Source: Stappia sp. TSB10P1A (lineage in GTDB: Bacteria; Pseudomonadota; Alphaproteobacteria; Rhizobiales; Stappiaceae). Taken from it: a stretch of DNA of 64,000 nt. A model generated the notes under the pieces. The model was not told the DNA's origin. It saw only the letters and a program-made list of their open reading frames with translations, and ran no database searches. Location of the stretch: assembly GCF_900185725.1 (NCBI RefSeq), contig NZ_FYAU01000032.1:116331-180330 (forward strand), read 5' to 3'. Below, in pieces: positions 52,414 through 64,000 of the stretch. Numbering within the stretch: position 1 is the first letter of the stretch; every line of letters begins with the position of its first letter. The position numbers and the translations under genes are program-made.

Positions 52414-53659
52414 GCTCCGGGGCCAGAAGGTCCATGGAGGCCGGATAGAGCGTTGGGGTGTATTTCTGACCGCCGACCCATGCGTCGATCAGATTGCCCC
52501 ATTCCTGCATCATGTGGCGGCGCTGGTGCTCATACTCGGCCTTGTTATAGACGCCGCGCGAAGAACGCCCGTCCTCGTGCGCCAGGCACTTCTCGATCCA
52601 GTCGCTGTTGAAGCCCAGTTCATTGAGCAGCGTCGAGCCCGTGCGGCGAAGATCATGCACGGTGAACGGCTCCAGCGGCAGACCCGCCTTCTTGGCTTGC
52701 GCGACGACCGCCGCGGTGACGCGGTTGAAGGTCGCGCGCGACATCGGCGCATCCGCATCGTAGCGCGAGGGCAGCAGGTAGCGCGAATTGCCCGCACAGG
52801 TCTTGAGCGCGACGAGGATGTCCAGCGACTGTTCGCACAGATAGACGTTGTGCGGCTTGGAACGCTTCATCCGCTCCTTCGGGATCGACCACACCGCATT
52901 CTCGAAGTCGACTTCATCCCACACCGCGTCCTGCAACTCGCTCTTGCGAACCATTGTAAGCAGGATCAGCTTCAAGCCGAGCCGGATGGTCGGCAGCGTA
53001 GCCACATGCTCTAGCTGGCCGAGCATCACCCGAATTTCAGCGGGCGAAAGCGAGCGGTCCTTGGGAACGAAGGTCGCGATCGACGCCGGCCCGACCTCTT
53101 CGGCGGGGTTCGCCACCTTCTCCCCGTGCAGCTTCGCGAAGGCAAAGACCAGCTTCACAATGTCCCGGACATGGACCGCCGTGGCCGGCGCTCCCCGCTT
53201 CTTCACTTTGTCGCACATCGCCCGAAGATCTTCGGGCGTGATTTCCGTCAGCAACCGATTGCGGAACGTCGGCAGTATATCGCGCTCGTAGATCGAGCGG
53301 CGCATCGCGCGAGTGCTTTCGGCCATCCGGTGCTCTTGCAGCCAGCGTTCGCCAAACTCCCCAAAGCTCTTTGCTTCCTTGATGCGGCGCTTCTCGCGCT
53401 GCTTCTCTTGGGCAGGCGACCGCCCCTCCTGAATCGAGCGCTGTGCGTCGATTAGCTGTTCCCGAGCACGGGCGAGAGAAAGGCCCGCTGGCCCGTATCG
53501 GCCGAGGGTCAAGGTCTCGCGTCGACCGTGCATACGGTAGTCGTAGCGGAACACGACGGTGCCCGACGGGTTCACGACGACATACATACCGTCACGGTCA
53601 GTGACCTTGTATAATTTGTCCTTTGGCTTCAGTGCTTTGATTGCCGCGTCGGTAAGCAT
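52403..53659 (-). CDS. Tyrosine recombinase / integrase (P4-type, DUF4102)
   Basis: 418 residues. The N-terminal DUF4102 arm-binding domain reads LTDAAIKALKPKDKLYKVTD and is followed by a SAM-like core-binding domain. The catalytic domain shows Arg in TMVRKSELQDAVW, HDLRRTGSTLL (H-x-x-R), the second His in CLAHED and the nucleophile Tyr in GVYNKAEY. It lies about 320 bases from the guaA 3' end, in which the element is inserted, and is transcribed away from guaA into the ICE. Arm-type repeats lie between its start and guaA. It should catalyse integration at the guaA core and excision with help from the RdfS-like or AlpA-like protein. Confidence 0.93.
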   Translation of the reverse strand: MLTDAAIKALKPKDKLYKVTDRDGMYVVVNPSGTVVFRYDYRMHGRRETLTLGRYGPAGLSLARAREQLIDAQRSIQEGRSPAQEKQREKRRIKEAKSFGEFGERWLQEHRMAESTRAMRRSIYERDILPTFRNRLLTEITPEDLRAMCDKVKKRGAPATAVHVRDIVKLVFAFAKLHGEKVANPAEEVGPASIATFVPKDRSLSPAEIRVMLGQLEHVATLPTIRLGLKLILLTMVRKSELQDAVWDEVDFENAVWSIPKERMKRSKPHNVYLCEQSLDILVALKTCAGNSRYLLPSRYDADAPMSRATFNRVTAAVVAQAKKAGLPLEPFTVHDLRRTGSTLLNELGFNSDWIEKCLAHEDGRSSRGVYNKAEYEHQRRHMMQEWGNLIDAWVGGQKYTPTLYPASMDLLAPEPNL

Positions 53660-53705
53660 CGGACCCTCCTAGATCGTTCAAAAAACGCCAGAGAGCCCCC
53701 TGAAA

Positions 53706-53852
53706 ATACCGTCAGGCCAAAATCGACCAATCCCGTCGGCGAATTTACCTTTATTCTCAATGGAATAAGGGTCAAAAAAATACCGTCACAAGCTCTCTAA
53801 GCCATGACGGTATATGCAATTCCACGATGTCACAAGACGCCCCATACCGTCA
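53706..53852. repeat. Integrase arm-site repeats ATACCGTCA
   Basis: Exact copies of ATACCGTCA lie at 53706, 53780 and 53844, and an inverted copy TGACGGTAT at 53805, between the integrase start and the guaA end. Near-matches occur at the other end of the ICE (11952, 11964, 12108). Position and repetition fit binding sites for the integrase N-terminal domain or an excisionase, and may also autoregulate the integrase promoter. Confidence 0.6.
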
Positions 53853-53979
53853 GCTCCGCCGTCGATCGCGAGGCTGGCTCGGCGATTGACGGCGAAAGGT
53901 GGCGGAAGGAAAACTGTTTATTTTCAGTGCGTTATAGAGGGAGATAGGCGGCTATCGGCGGCGTCTGGGTAGGCGCGAA

Positions 53980-55545
<1,566 letters not shown>

Positions 55546-55790
55546 GGGCAGCTAATAGCCAAAGCGCCGCAGGTTTTGAACAGGAATCTTGTCCTCCCGG
55601 CCCTGCGCCTGCCGCAATGCCGCAATCTCGCCGGACGGCTGCGGATAACTGCGGGAACGGGCGTGGGAACTTTGACCATGCGGGCGAAGCACCCTACGCT
55701 CCCGCAATGACCTGCCCTCCGGAGGCGCGGCCGAATCGCCGCGACCCGAGCCGGGGAAGCACAAGCGCGGCTCAGGAGCCCACCCGATCC

Positions 55791-56999
55791 ATGGCCTCAT
55801 TCCTCTCGCCGCCCGAAGCCTCCGACGCCCTCATCGCGGCCGCCGCGCGCGAGGCCGCCGGCGACTTCGACGGCGCCCTCGACATCTACCGGGCGCTGAT
55901 GACCCGCGACCCGGACGATTTCGAGGCCCGCTACCGCGCCGGCACCGCGATGATGCGCAAGGGCGACCTCGACGAGGCGGTGACGCTGCTGCGCCAGGTG
56001 GTGTTCTCCCGGCCCGAGCACGGCCCCGCCCGCGCCAATCTCGGCAATGCCCTGCTGCTGCTCGGCCGCGACGAGCAGGCCCGCGAGGCGTTTCTCGCCG
56101 TGCTCGACTTCGACCGCGACAACCGCAACGCCCTCTATGGCCTGTCCACCATCCTGATCCGCTCCGGCCGCCACGCCGAGGCCGCGCCCCATGCCCGCCG
56201 CCTGCTCAAGGCGATGCCGGAAAGCGCCGCCGCCCTCACGCTCGACGCCGATGCCCAGGCGCCGCTCGGCAATGTCGCCGCGGCCATCGCCCAGTACCGC
56301 CAGGCCCTGCGCCTCGACGAGACCTATGTGCCGGCGCTCAAGGGACTTGCCCGGACCCTGTTCCGCCAGGCCCGCGTTGAGGAGGCACTCGACGCCGCAA
56401 CCCAGGCGGTGGTGCGCGGGGCGGCGGATGCCGAGATCATGGCGCTGCTCGGCTCGATCCATCTTGCCGGCGAGCGCTGGAGCGAGGCGATCGAGGCCTT
56501 TGCCGGCGCGCAGGAGCTCGAACCCGACAATCCCGACCACCCGATCCAGCTCAGCCATGCCTGCCGCAAGGCAGGCGACCTGGCCGGCGCCCTGTCCAAT
56601 GCCCGCGCTGCATGGGAGCTGGATGGCGACAACCGTGCCGCCGGCAACGCGCTCGGTACCGCGCTCGCGGCCGCCGGCGCCGGGCTGCAGGCGCGCAGCG
56701 TGCTGATGGCTGCGGGCCAGCGCGACCGGGTGCCGGAAGGGGTCTGGCGCGATCTCGACGTGCTGGTGCCGCAACTCGAGCGACAGGCGCTGGAGCGGGC
56801 GCAGGAGGCCGCCGAGCGTGCCGAGCGCCTGCTGTCCGAACGACAGCAGGACGACGCAGCGGCCGCAGTCGCGCCGACGGGACCCGCAGCCGAGGACATT
56901 GCCCCGCAGGGCGCGCAAGAGGCTGCGCAGACGGACACCGACCCACCGGGCGAGACGCGACGGGACCAGGAGAACCTGCCGCTCTTTCCCGGCATCTGA
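55791..56999 (+). CDS. TPR-repeat protein
   Basis: About 402 residues with many tetratricopeptide repeats from residue 15 to about 330 (for example GDFDGALDIYRALMTRDPDD, GDLDEAVTLLRQVVFSRPEH, GRDEQAREAFLAVLDFDRDN). A low-complexity Ala/Glu/Gln-rich tail follows. TPR proteins act as scaffolds; no partner is known here. The start at 55791 (MASFLSPPEA) is the most conserved-looking; an ATG at 55707 adds 28 residues. It is divergent from guaA. Confidence 0.75.
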   Translation: MASFLSPPEASDALIAAAAREAAGDFDGALDIYRALMTRDPDDFEARYRAGTAMMRKGDLDEAVTLLRQVVFSRPEHGPARANLGNALLLLGRDEQAREAFLAVLDFDRDNRNALYGLSTILIRSGRHAEAAPHARRLLKAMPESAAALTLDADAQAPLGNVAAAIAQYRQALRLDETYVPALKGLARTLFRQARVEEALDAATQAVVRGAADAEIMALLGSIHLAGERWSEAIEAFAGAQELEPDNPDHPIQLSHACRKAGDLAGALSNARAAWELDGDNRAAGNALGTALAAAGAGLQARSVLMAAGQRDRVPEGVWRDLDVLVPQLERQALERAQEAAERAERLLSERQQDDAAAAVAPTGPAAEDIAPQGAQEAAQTDTDPPGETRRDQENLPLFPGI

Positions 57000-57041
57000 C
57001 GAGGGCCCGGCATCTGACGAGGGTCCGGCATCTGACGCAGG
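56988..57041. repeat. Three tandem 18-bp repeats at the end of the TPR gene
   Basis: CCCGGCATCTGACGAGGG occurs at 56988 and 57006 exactly, and with three changes at 57024. The first copy contains the stop codon of the TPR gene. Slippage during replication is the likely origin. Confidence 0.7.
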
Positions 57042-57053
57042 ACGGCGACGGTC

Positions 57054-58352
57054 TCAGGCTTCCTCGCGCCGCCGCAGCAAGGCGATGAAGAAGCCATCGG
57101 TCGCGGTGCGCGCCGGGCTCAGCGTTGCAAAGCCGGGCGCCTCGAAACGCGGACGCGGCGCCGCCTCCCCGAACAGCTCCGTCCAGCGCGGCTCCAGCGA
57201 GATCGCCTCGAAGCCGGGAGCCTCGGCCAGAAAGCCCCGCACCTGCTCGCCATTCTCGCAAGGCAGCAGCGAGCATGTGGCGTAGAGGAGATGGCCGCCC
57301 GGGCGCACATGCCGGCTGGCCGATAACAACACCTCGTGCTGCTCGCGCACCCGCGCGGCAAGGGCATTGGGCGTGATACGCCACTTGGAATCCGGCCGCC
57401 TGCGCCACACGCCGGTGCCCGAACACGGCACGTCGACGAAAACGAGATCCATCCGCCCTTCCAGGTCGGTGAGGGTCGCCGCCTCCGGGTCTCGCACCTG
57501 GACATTGCGCGCGCCCGCCCGCTGCAGACGCTCGAAGATCGGCGCGAGCCGCAGCTTGCTGGCATCATGGGCGTAGATCTGCCCGCGATTGCCCATCGCG
57601 CCGGCCAGCGCCAGCGTCTTGCCACCGCCGCCGGCGCAATAATCCAGCACCTGCGCCGGCTCGACGGACGCAGCAACGAGCGCCGCCACCTGGCTCGCCT
57701 CGTCCTGCAACTCGAACCAGCCCTTGCGGAAGCCCTCTTCCGCCTGAACGTGCGGCGCCCGCTCCTTGCCGAGCGGCGGCTCGATCCGCAGCCCCACCGG
57801 CGAGATCGCCGTCGCGTGCAAGGAGAGGTGAGAGAGCTTGCGCAGCAGGCGCTCGCGGTCGCCCTTCAGCAGGTTGACGCGCAGGTCGATCGGCGCGCGA
57901 GCGGCAAGCGCCCTGCCCTCCTCGACCGCGGCATCGCCGAAAGCCTCGTGGAACTGCGGCCACAGCCACTCGGGAATGTCGGCCGCCACATGCGGCGCCA
58001 TCTCGGCCGGAGCCTCTGCGGCAAGCCGCGCCGCCTCCTCCTGCGTCACCGCCTCGGGCGCGAAACGGTCGCCATCGAGCACCGCGGCAAGACCGTCGAC
58101 GCCGAAGCCCCAGATTCGCGCATAGGTGGCCAGCACCAGCGCGCGCGGGCTCTCGTCCTGCATGATCGCAGCCAGCGACAACCGCCGGCGCAGCGCATCG
58201 AACACGAGGTTGCCAATGACCAGCCGGTCGCCGGAGCCGGCAAAGCGATGCTGCCGGCCCCAATCGCGCAACGCCTCCTGCACCGGCCGGCGCGCCTGCT
58301 CGACATCGCCGAGAATCTCGATTGCCGCAGCCAGGCGGCCTCCGTCCTTCAT
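57054..58352 (-). CDS. RsmB/NOP-family RNA (cytosine-5) methyltransferase
   Basis: About 432 residues. An N-terminal NusB-like helical domain (1-150) precedes the methyltransferase domain with the SAM motif VLDYCAGGGGKTLALA, FVDVPCSGTGVWRR (PCSGTG with catalytic Cys) and LLYATCSLLPCENGEQV (second Cys). It resembles RsmB, which methylates 16S rRNA. The start at 58352 (MKDGGRL) follows CGAGGA; the frame remains open to 58430. It is convergent with the TPR gene. Confidence 0.88.
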   Translation of the reverse strand: MKDGGRLAAAIEILGDVEQARRPVQEALRDWGRQHRFAGSGDRLVIGNLVFDALRRRLSLAAIMQDESPRALVLATYARIWGFGVDGLAAVLDGDRFAPEAVTQEEAARLAAEAPAEMAPHVAADIPEWLWPQFHEAFGDAAVEEGRALAARAPIDLRVNLLKGDRERLLRKLSHLSLHATAISPVGLRIEPPLGKERAPHVQAEEGFRKGWFELQDEASQVAALVAASVEPAQVLDYCAGGGGKTLALAGAMGNRGQIYAHDASKLRLAPIFERLQRAGARNVQVRDPEAATLTDLEGRMDLVFVDVPCSGTGVWRRRPDSKWRITPNALAARVREQHEVLLSASRHVRPGGHLLYATCSLLPCENGEQVRGFLAEAPGFEAISLEPRWTELFGEAAPRPRFEAPGFATLSPARTATDGFFIALLRRREEA

Positions 58353-58731
58353 GCTTCGTGTCCTCGAAATCCGTCCATGCGCGCCAGCAGGTCGCGACAT
58401 CGCCCGCGTCGCGCCGCTGCCCGACGGCACGACGCCAAAGACCCTGCCAGCCGATCCCGGCCTGACCGGGACTGCACCCTTTCGGCTGCTTTAGCCGATC
58501 CTCCGCGCCTTGCCAATGTCTGGCACCGCCGCGACAGGGTGGCGTGGCATGTCGTTTTCGCGAGCAGCCTTCACCCTGGGATTGTTTCAAAGTCAACCTT
58601 AAGTAGTGACGCCTCGATATTATTGACAGAGCACACCAAACATACAACCAATACGTGCTTATGAGTAGAATACAAATAACGCTTCCATAACGTCACTGAG
58701 TGCCAAATCTTGTTTATCGGAGGAGGATGCC
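58353..58731. promoter_or_regulatory. Gap upstream of the methyltransferase and of a small ORF
   Basis: The part from 58590 to 58720 is distinctly AT-rich and should hold the promoter for the plus-strand small ORF; the left part belongs to the methyltransferase upstream region. No further gene was seen. Confidence 0.35.
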
Positions 58732-58968
58732 ATGAAAAGCGACATCAGACAGCCGACCGAAAGTACATTTACCGACCCGGATAAGGAAATTCGGGCGTGG
58801 AAAGCGTTCTTCTCCTATGCCGCCCAGGACGTTGACGGAGCCTCGCCCGAGCTGCTCGTCGCCTGTGCCCATCGCCTTCTGGAGATGTCGCGGGAACCCC
58901 GCGCGCCGCGCCGCGGCGGCCGGCGGCGCGGCTCACAGGCGCAGGTTGCGGACGCCGCTCTCGGGTGA
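58732..58968 (+). CDS. Hypothetical small protein, 78 residues
   Basis: The frame starts MKSDIRQPTESTFTDPDKEI and ends in a basic, Arg/Gly-rich tail (RAPRRGGRRRGSQAQ). A very good ribosome site, GGAGGAGG, stands 5-6 bases upstream. It lies between two minus-strand genes, with a bidirectional hairpin terminator on its right. No family was recognised; the basic tail could bind nucleic acid. Confidence 0.6.
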   Translation: MKSDIRQPTESTFTDPDKEIRAWKAFFSYAAQDVDGASPELLVACAHRLLEMSREPRAPRRGGRRRGSQAQVADAALG

Positions 58969-59007
58969 TCGGCCGGCACGATCCGGAAAAACCGGTCCGG
59001 AAAACGA

Positions 59008-59037
59008 CACCGGGCGGAAGATCTCTTCCGCCCGGTG
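59008..59037. terminator. Bidirectional hairpin terminator between the small ORF and guaB
   Basis: CACCGGGCGGAAG / CTTCCGCCCGGTG forms a perfect 13-bp stem around a 4-nt loop ATCT. On the minus strand TCGTTTT follows directly, which suits a rho-independent terminator for guaB, whose stop codon is 34 bases away. It can also end the plus-strand ORF. Confidence 0.75.
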
Positions 59038-59070
59038 CCGGCTGATATTTCTTCTCGACCGTCGCCGTCC

Positions 59071-60588
<1,518 letters not shown>

Positions 60589-60761
60589 TCAGGAAAAACG
60601 ACCCTGGTCCGGACGGGAGGCGTCCGGAGGAGCGGTCGCAGATGGGAGAAGTTGGCGCGGGTCATTAACACGCGTACGACGGGAAGGGAAGCGCGATCAC
60701 GGAAGGACTTGTCCCTTCGCGGTCTTTTCTTAACGGCACCGATGCGGCGAGTGTCTTTCGC

Positions 60762-61460
60762 TCAGTCCTTGCGGCCGCGAAAACCCTTCGCCAGAACATA
60801 GAGTTCCGGGCTTTCCTTGCGGCTCGCCGGCGGCTTGATGTGATGCACCGTCTGGTAGTCGCGCTTCAGCTCGGCGAGCTGATCGTTCTCGGCTCCGCCG
60901 CGAAACACCTTGGACAGGAACGCCCCGCCCGGCGCCAGGGTCTCGCGGGCAAAGAGGGCGGCGACCTCGAACAGGTGAGTCGTGCGCAGGTGGTCGGTCT
61001 GACGGTGGCCGGTGGTCGGCGCCGCCATGTCGGAGATCACCAGGTCCGGCGCATGGCCGCCCAGCGCCTGCAGCAGGGCCTGCGGCGCGTCGTCGTCGAG
61101 AAAATCCTTCTGCAGCAGCACCACGCCGGGGAGCGGCTCCATCTCCAGATAGTCGATGCCGACGATCAGCGGATCCTCGTCGGTGGACCCGGTCTTCGCC
61201 GCCGCCACCTGGCACCAGCCACCGGGCGCAGCACCCAGATCGACGATCCTCTGACCCGGCTTCAGCAGCTTGTGCTTCTCGTCGATCTCCAGCAGCTTGT
61301 AGGCCGCGCGCGAGCGATAGCCGTCGATCTTCGACCGGCGAACGTAAGGATCGTTGAGCTGGCGCTGCAGCCAGCGGGTGGAGGAATTCGACCGCTTGCG
61401 CGCGGTCTTCACCCGCTCGAACATGCCGCGGTCGCCGCGTCCGCGGCCCGAAGTGGTCAT
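60762..61460 (-). CDS. rlmE: 23S rRNA 2'-O-methyltransferase (RlmE/FtsJ)
   Basis: 232 residues. The SAM motif [15 protein letters not shown], the catalytic Lys in [13 protein letters not shown], Asp in [12 protein letters not shown] and Lys-Glu further on (FLSKVFRGG) fit RlmE, which methylates U2552 of 23S rRNA. It starts nine bases after the ppx/gppA-like stop codon on the same strand, so the two form an operon. Confidence 0.93.
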   Translation of the reverse strand: MTTSGRGRGDRGMFERVKTARKRSNSSTRWLQRQLNDPYVRRSKIDGYRSRAAYKLLEIDEKHKLLKPGQRIVDLGAAPGGWCQVAAAKTGSTDEDPLIVGIDYLEMEPLPGVVLLQKDFLDDDAPQALLQALGGHAPDLVISDMAAPTTGHRQTDHLRTTHLFEVAALFARETLAPGGAFLSKVFRGGAENDQLAELKRDYQTVHHIKPPASRKESPELYVLAKGFRGRKD

Positions 61461-61469
61461 TGCCTTGTC

Positions 61470-63239
61470 CTATCTCGTGCGCCCGCGCGGGCGCTGTCGG
61501 TGCGGCGGCTTTCGGCGCCAGACATTGTCGGCCGCCATCAGCTCCATCAGGATGCCCTCGCGCAAGCCCCGGTCGGCGACACGCAGCCGCTGGCACGGCC
61601 AGCGCCGCCGGATCGCCTCGAGGATCGCACAGCCCGCCAGCACGAGATCGGCCCGGTCGGCGCCGATGCACGGGTTGTCGACGCGCTCCTCATACGGCAT
61701 CGCACGCAGCCGCTCAATCATCGCCGAGACATCCTCGGTGTCCATCCACGCCCCGTCGACCCGGCGCCGGTCATAGCGCTTGAGGCCGAAATGCACGCCG
61801 GCCAGCGTCGTGACGGTGCCGGATGTGCCGAGCATGTGCACCTTGCCGTCGCAGATCGCCGCGCTGAGTTCCCGCCCCAGCGAGAAGGCTTCCAGATGCG
61901 CGCGGGCATCGTTGACCATCGCCTCGAACGTGTCGGTCGTGACATGGCGTCCGCCATGGCGTTCCGCAAGGTTGACGACGCCGACGGGCAGCGAGATCCA
62001 GGCGCGGATGAAGCGGGTGAGCGCCACGCCGCGCGCGCCGCAGCGGTTGCGCAGGTCCAGCCAGACGATCTCCGACGATCCGCCGCCGATGTCGAACAGC
62101 ACCACGCCATTGGCATCCGGACACACGAGCGACGCGCAGCCCGCGACCGCCAGTCGCGCCTCGGTCTCCCGCGAGGCGATCTCCAGGGCAAGACCGGTCT
62201 CCTGCCGCACCCGCTCGATGAATTGCGGCCCGTTTTCCGCCGCGCGGCAGGCTTCCGTGGCGATCAGGCGGAAGCGATCGACCCCCCGCTCCTCCAGCTT
62301 GTCGCGGCAACAGACCAGCGCTTCCAGCGCCCGCTCCATCGCCGGCTCGCTCAGCCGGTTGGTATGGCCCAGCCCCTCGCCCAGCCGGACGATGCGCGAA
62401 TAGGCATCGACCACGCGAAAGCCGCGCTGCTCGGGCCGCGCCACCAGCAGGCGGCAATTGTTGGTGCCAAGATCGAGCGCCGCATAGAGCCGCCCCGGCG
62501 GCTCCGCCTCTGGCCCGGCCACCGCATGCCCATGCGGCGGCGGCCGGTGGGCCACGGGTTCGTCCCGCCCGCGCGCCGGCAACCCGGACGCGCAGTGGGG
62601 CACCGCCGCGTGCACCTGGTCCGCCGGGCGGCCGTGTTTCCCAGAGCCCTCACCATGGCTGCCGGGGCCCGATTGCCCAGCCCCCCACCCTGCCTGCTGT
62701 CCGGTCGTCGGCACACCACGCCGCAGCGCCGCAGCGTCCCGCGCCCCTGCTTGCGGCTGTTCCTTGTACCGGATCGCGGCCCTGCCAGCCTGCGGCGCAG
62801 TCTGCGCGCGCGTTGCCGGCTCGGCTTGGCCCGCCGTCTCGGCGGGTGTCTGCCCTTCGGCCCGGCTCGCAGCCGTTCGGCTGGCATCTGTCTGGCTGGT
62901 GTCCGTCCGGCTGGCATCGGCACGCCGCTCCGCCCGGTTGGGACGGTGGCGCTTGCGCGCCCGCTTTCGGCTGCCCGCGGATGCAGCTTTCCCGTTCACG
63001 CCCCCTGGTGGTGGCGCGCCGACGGCGTTCGCTCCGGCATCCCGGTCTCCGGCCGTGCGTGCCGCACCTTGCCCGGAGCCCCCGGCCGGGGCGCCAGCGG
63101 CGCCCTTCGGCCTGCGTCTCTTCCGGGACCTCTTGCGCTTGGCGGGCCCTGTGCCGGCGCCTGTCGCGTCGTTCTGTCCCGGTGTCGAGCCGGGATGCAG
63201 CCGGCTGTCGCCCGGCTCCATCTGTCCCGATTCGCTCAC
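61470..63239 (-). CDS. Ppx/GppA phosphatase family protein with long basic N-terminus
   Basis: 589 residues, about 240 longer than the usual core. The phosphatase domain begins near residue 250 (YAALDLGTNNCRLLVA), with LIATEACRAA and FDIGGGSSEIVW, the phosphate-binding motifs of the actin-like Ppx/GppA fold. These enzymes hydrolyse polyphosphate or pppGpp. The N-terminal extension is low-complexity and has two basic clusters (KRKRSRKRRRPK and RKRARKRHRP). The start at 63239 is the first in-frame Met; a later start cannot be excluded. It is followed by rlmE. Confidence 0.85.
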   Translation of the reverse strand: MSESGQMEPGDSRLHPGSTPGQNDATGAGTGPAKRKRSRKRRRPKGAAGAPAGGSGQGAARTAGDRDAGANAVGAPPPGGVNGKAASAGSRKRARKRHRPNRAERRADASRTDTSQTDASRTAASRAEGQTPAETAGQAEPATRAQTAPQAGRAAIRYKEQPQAGARDAAALRRGVPTTGQQAGWGAGQSGPGSHGEGSGKHGRPADQVHAAVPHCASGLPARGRDEPVAHRPPPHGHAVAGPEAEPPGRLYAALDLGTNNCRLLVARPEQRGFRVVDAYSRIVRLGEGLGHTNRLSEPAMERALEALVCCRDKLEERGVDRFRLIATEACRAAENGPQFIERVRQETGLALEIASRETEARLAVAGCASLVCPDANGVVLFDIGGGSSEIVWLDLRNRCGARGVALTRFIRAWISLPVGVVNLAERHGGRHVTTDTFEAMVNDARAHLEAFSLGRELSAAICDGKVHMLGTSGTVTTLAGVHFGLKRYDRRRVDGAWMDTEDVSAMIERLRAMPYEERVDNPCIGADRADLVLAGCAILEAIRRRWPCQRLRVADRGLREGILMELMAADNVWRRKPPHRQRPRGRTR

Positions 63240-63710
63240 AGTCTGTCCTTACCGGCACCCATGGGTGCCTCTGCCTTCCTGTGTCGGCCGCATCGTGGCC
63301 GCCGCCAGAAAACGCATTGTCGTTGGGGAGAGTTTACCACCATATCCGCCGCCCGCAACGTTCTGCCCCACGGGAAGCCCCCCGACAGCCGCAAATCCCA
63401 TGGCACGCGCTGCCCCGCGCGCGTCCCGACCTTGCGCGCGCGCCCTCTGCCAACCCCGGATATGCACAGGCTGGGGCAGCATTTTTTCCAAGGACCGGCA
63501 TCCGTGCTTGACAGCGCGGGTCCAGATTCATAAAAAGCCGCCCATGGATGCGCTGCCGTTCGCGCGGCAGGCGCCGGGGAGTTTTTTCCTGAAGGGCATC
63601 TTTCCTGAAGAGCATCTCCGGCCGGACTGCATCGCCAAAGGCTCCAGAGCCGGTATGGCTGTTGCAGGTCCAGATGTCCGGTCAGATCCGGACACAGCAT
63701 CCATCGGCAT
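63240..63710. other. Gap between the ppx/gppA-like gene and tRNA-Gln
   Basis: About 470 bases without a convincing gene. A TTGACA-like hexamer at 63508 with TAAAAA 17 bases on could be a promoter, but it is distant from the tRNA. A run of six T's occurs near 63482. Confidence 0.35.
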
Positions 63711-63784
63711 TGGGGAATAGGTTAACGGTAGACCCACGGACTCTGACTCCGTTAGTCCTGGTTCGAATCCAGGTTCCCCAGCCA
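63711..63784 (+). tRNA. tRNA-Gln (CTG)
   Basis: The cloverleaf is clear. The acceptor stem is TGGGGAA / TTCCCCA, the D arm contains GGTTAACGGTAGACC, the anticodon stem ACGGA / TCCGT encloses the loop CTCTGAC with anticodon CTG, and the T arm is CCTGG-TTCGAAT-CCAGG. Discriminator G and an encoded CCA end it at 63784. It reads CAG codons. No integrase lies next to it. Confidence 0.93.
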
Positions 63785-63936
63785 ACCTCCCTGTCTCATA
63801 GGCTCACCCTCCCCGCCAGACTTGCCCTTGCCCGCGGAGCGTCCCGTACGGCATCTGTCATCGCGTGTGCAAGTATAGCGCGCAAAATCGTTTGGCATTT
63901 CGCGCAAGAACGGATGACAACAGTTTCACACGCCGT

Positions 63937-64000
63937 TTAAGCCTTCCTCGCCGCCGCCGTCGCGCGCTTCAAAGCGCCTTCGAAAGCCTTTCGCAGGCGA
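63937..64000 (-). CDS. Possible C-terminal end of a gene running off the window
   Basis: On the minus strand the last 64 bases can be read as RLRKAFEGALKRATAAARKA followed by TAA. Such a basic helical tail is plausible for a protein, but the fragment is too short for recognition. Confidence 0.2.
   Translation of the reverse strand, partial: RLRKAFEGALKRATAAARKA

Noticed and set aside
60840..63533. Plus-strand open frame of almost 900 codons opposite rlmE and the ppx/gppA-like gene
   Set aside because: It runs across two real genes and their gap, which a true gene would not do. Its sequence is Arg/Pro/Leu-biased with no motif.
63711..63784. tRNA-Gln as a possible integration site
   Set aside because: There is no integrase next to it and no duplicated tRNA end in the window. 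The ICE clearly uses the guaA 3' end instead.

Overview
The window is high-GC DNA from an alphaproteobacterium, probably of the order Hyphomicrobiales (Rhizobiales). The evidence is the housekeeping block guaA / rsmB-type / guaB / rlmE / ppx on the right, and a transfer module of the Mesorhizobium ICEMlSymR7A type in the middle. Genus cannot be fixed from the sequence alone.

Layout. (1) 1-3.3 kb: a small nitrogen-metabolism cluster, with an isochorismatase-like hydrolase and an N-formylglutamate amidohydrolase-like gene divergent from an RpiR regulator and a glutamine-synthetase-family ligase. (2) 3.4-11.88 kb: an IS3 remnant, a dienelactone-hydrolase-like gene, a GNAT gene and an AdeAB-like RND efflux pair divergent from its own two-component system. 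Sequences at both ends of this stretch resemble the two arms of the neighbouring integrative element, so it may be an older, integrase-less island in tandem. (3) 11.88-53.99 kb: an integrative and conjugative element (ICE) of about 42.1 kb inserted at the 3' end of guaA. A 10-bp core, TCCCACTCGA, lies at 11883-11892 and 53984-53993. (4) 53.98-63.2 kb: guaA, a TPR gene, an RsmB/NOP methyltransferase, guaB, rlmE and ppx/gppA, followed by a tRNA-Gln(CTG).

Inside the ICE from left to right: an HTH-like gene; a broken AbiEi antitoxin next to an IS481 remnant; a tightly overlapping, AT-richer five-gene minus-strand operon (GNAT-ABC ATPase, HerA-like ATPase, an unknown protein, a PLD nuclease and an AAA+ ATPase) that looks like an undescribed defence system; a decayed TacA/TacT-type toxin pair; a DUF932 gene; an FseA-like activator split across two frames; cargo of S41 protease, GT51 glycosyltransferase and ABC-2 exporter; a QseM/QseC-like regulatory pair; an RdfS-like excisionase, RepA, DUF2840, TraF, DUF736 and a lytic transglycosylase; the relaxase; a LuxR solo and a LysR regulator; TraG and a ribbon-helix-helix protein; two unknown convergent genes; the trbBCDEJKLFGI operon; an AlpA-like gene; and the tyrosine integrase.

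How it works together. The integrase and the RdfS-like and AlpA-like proteins would control excision. The LuxR protein, the frameshifted FseA-like activator and the QseM/QseC-like pair are homologues of the switch described for ICEMlSymR7A. The relaxase, TraG and Trb proteins would form the transfer apparatus. The five-gene operon and the two unknown genes before trbB are the most likely places for new biology.
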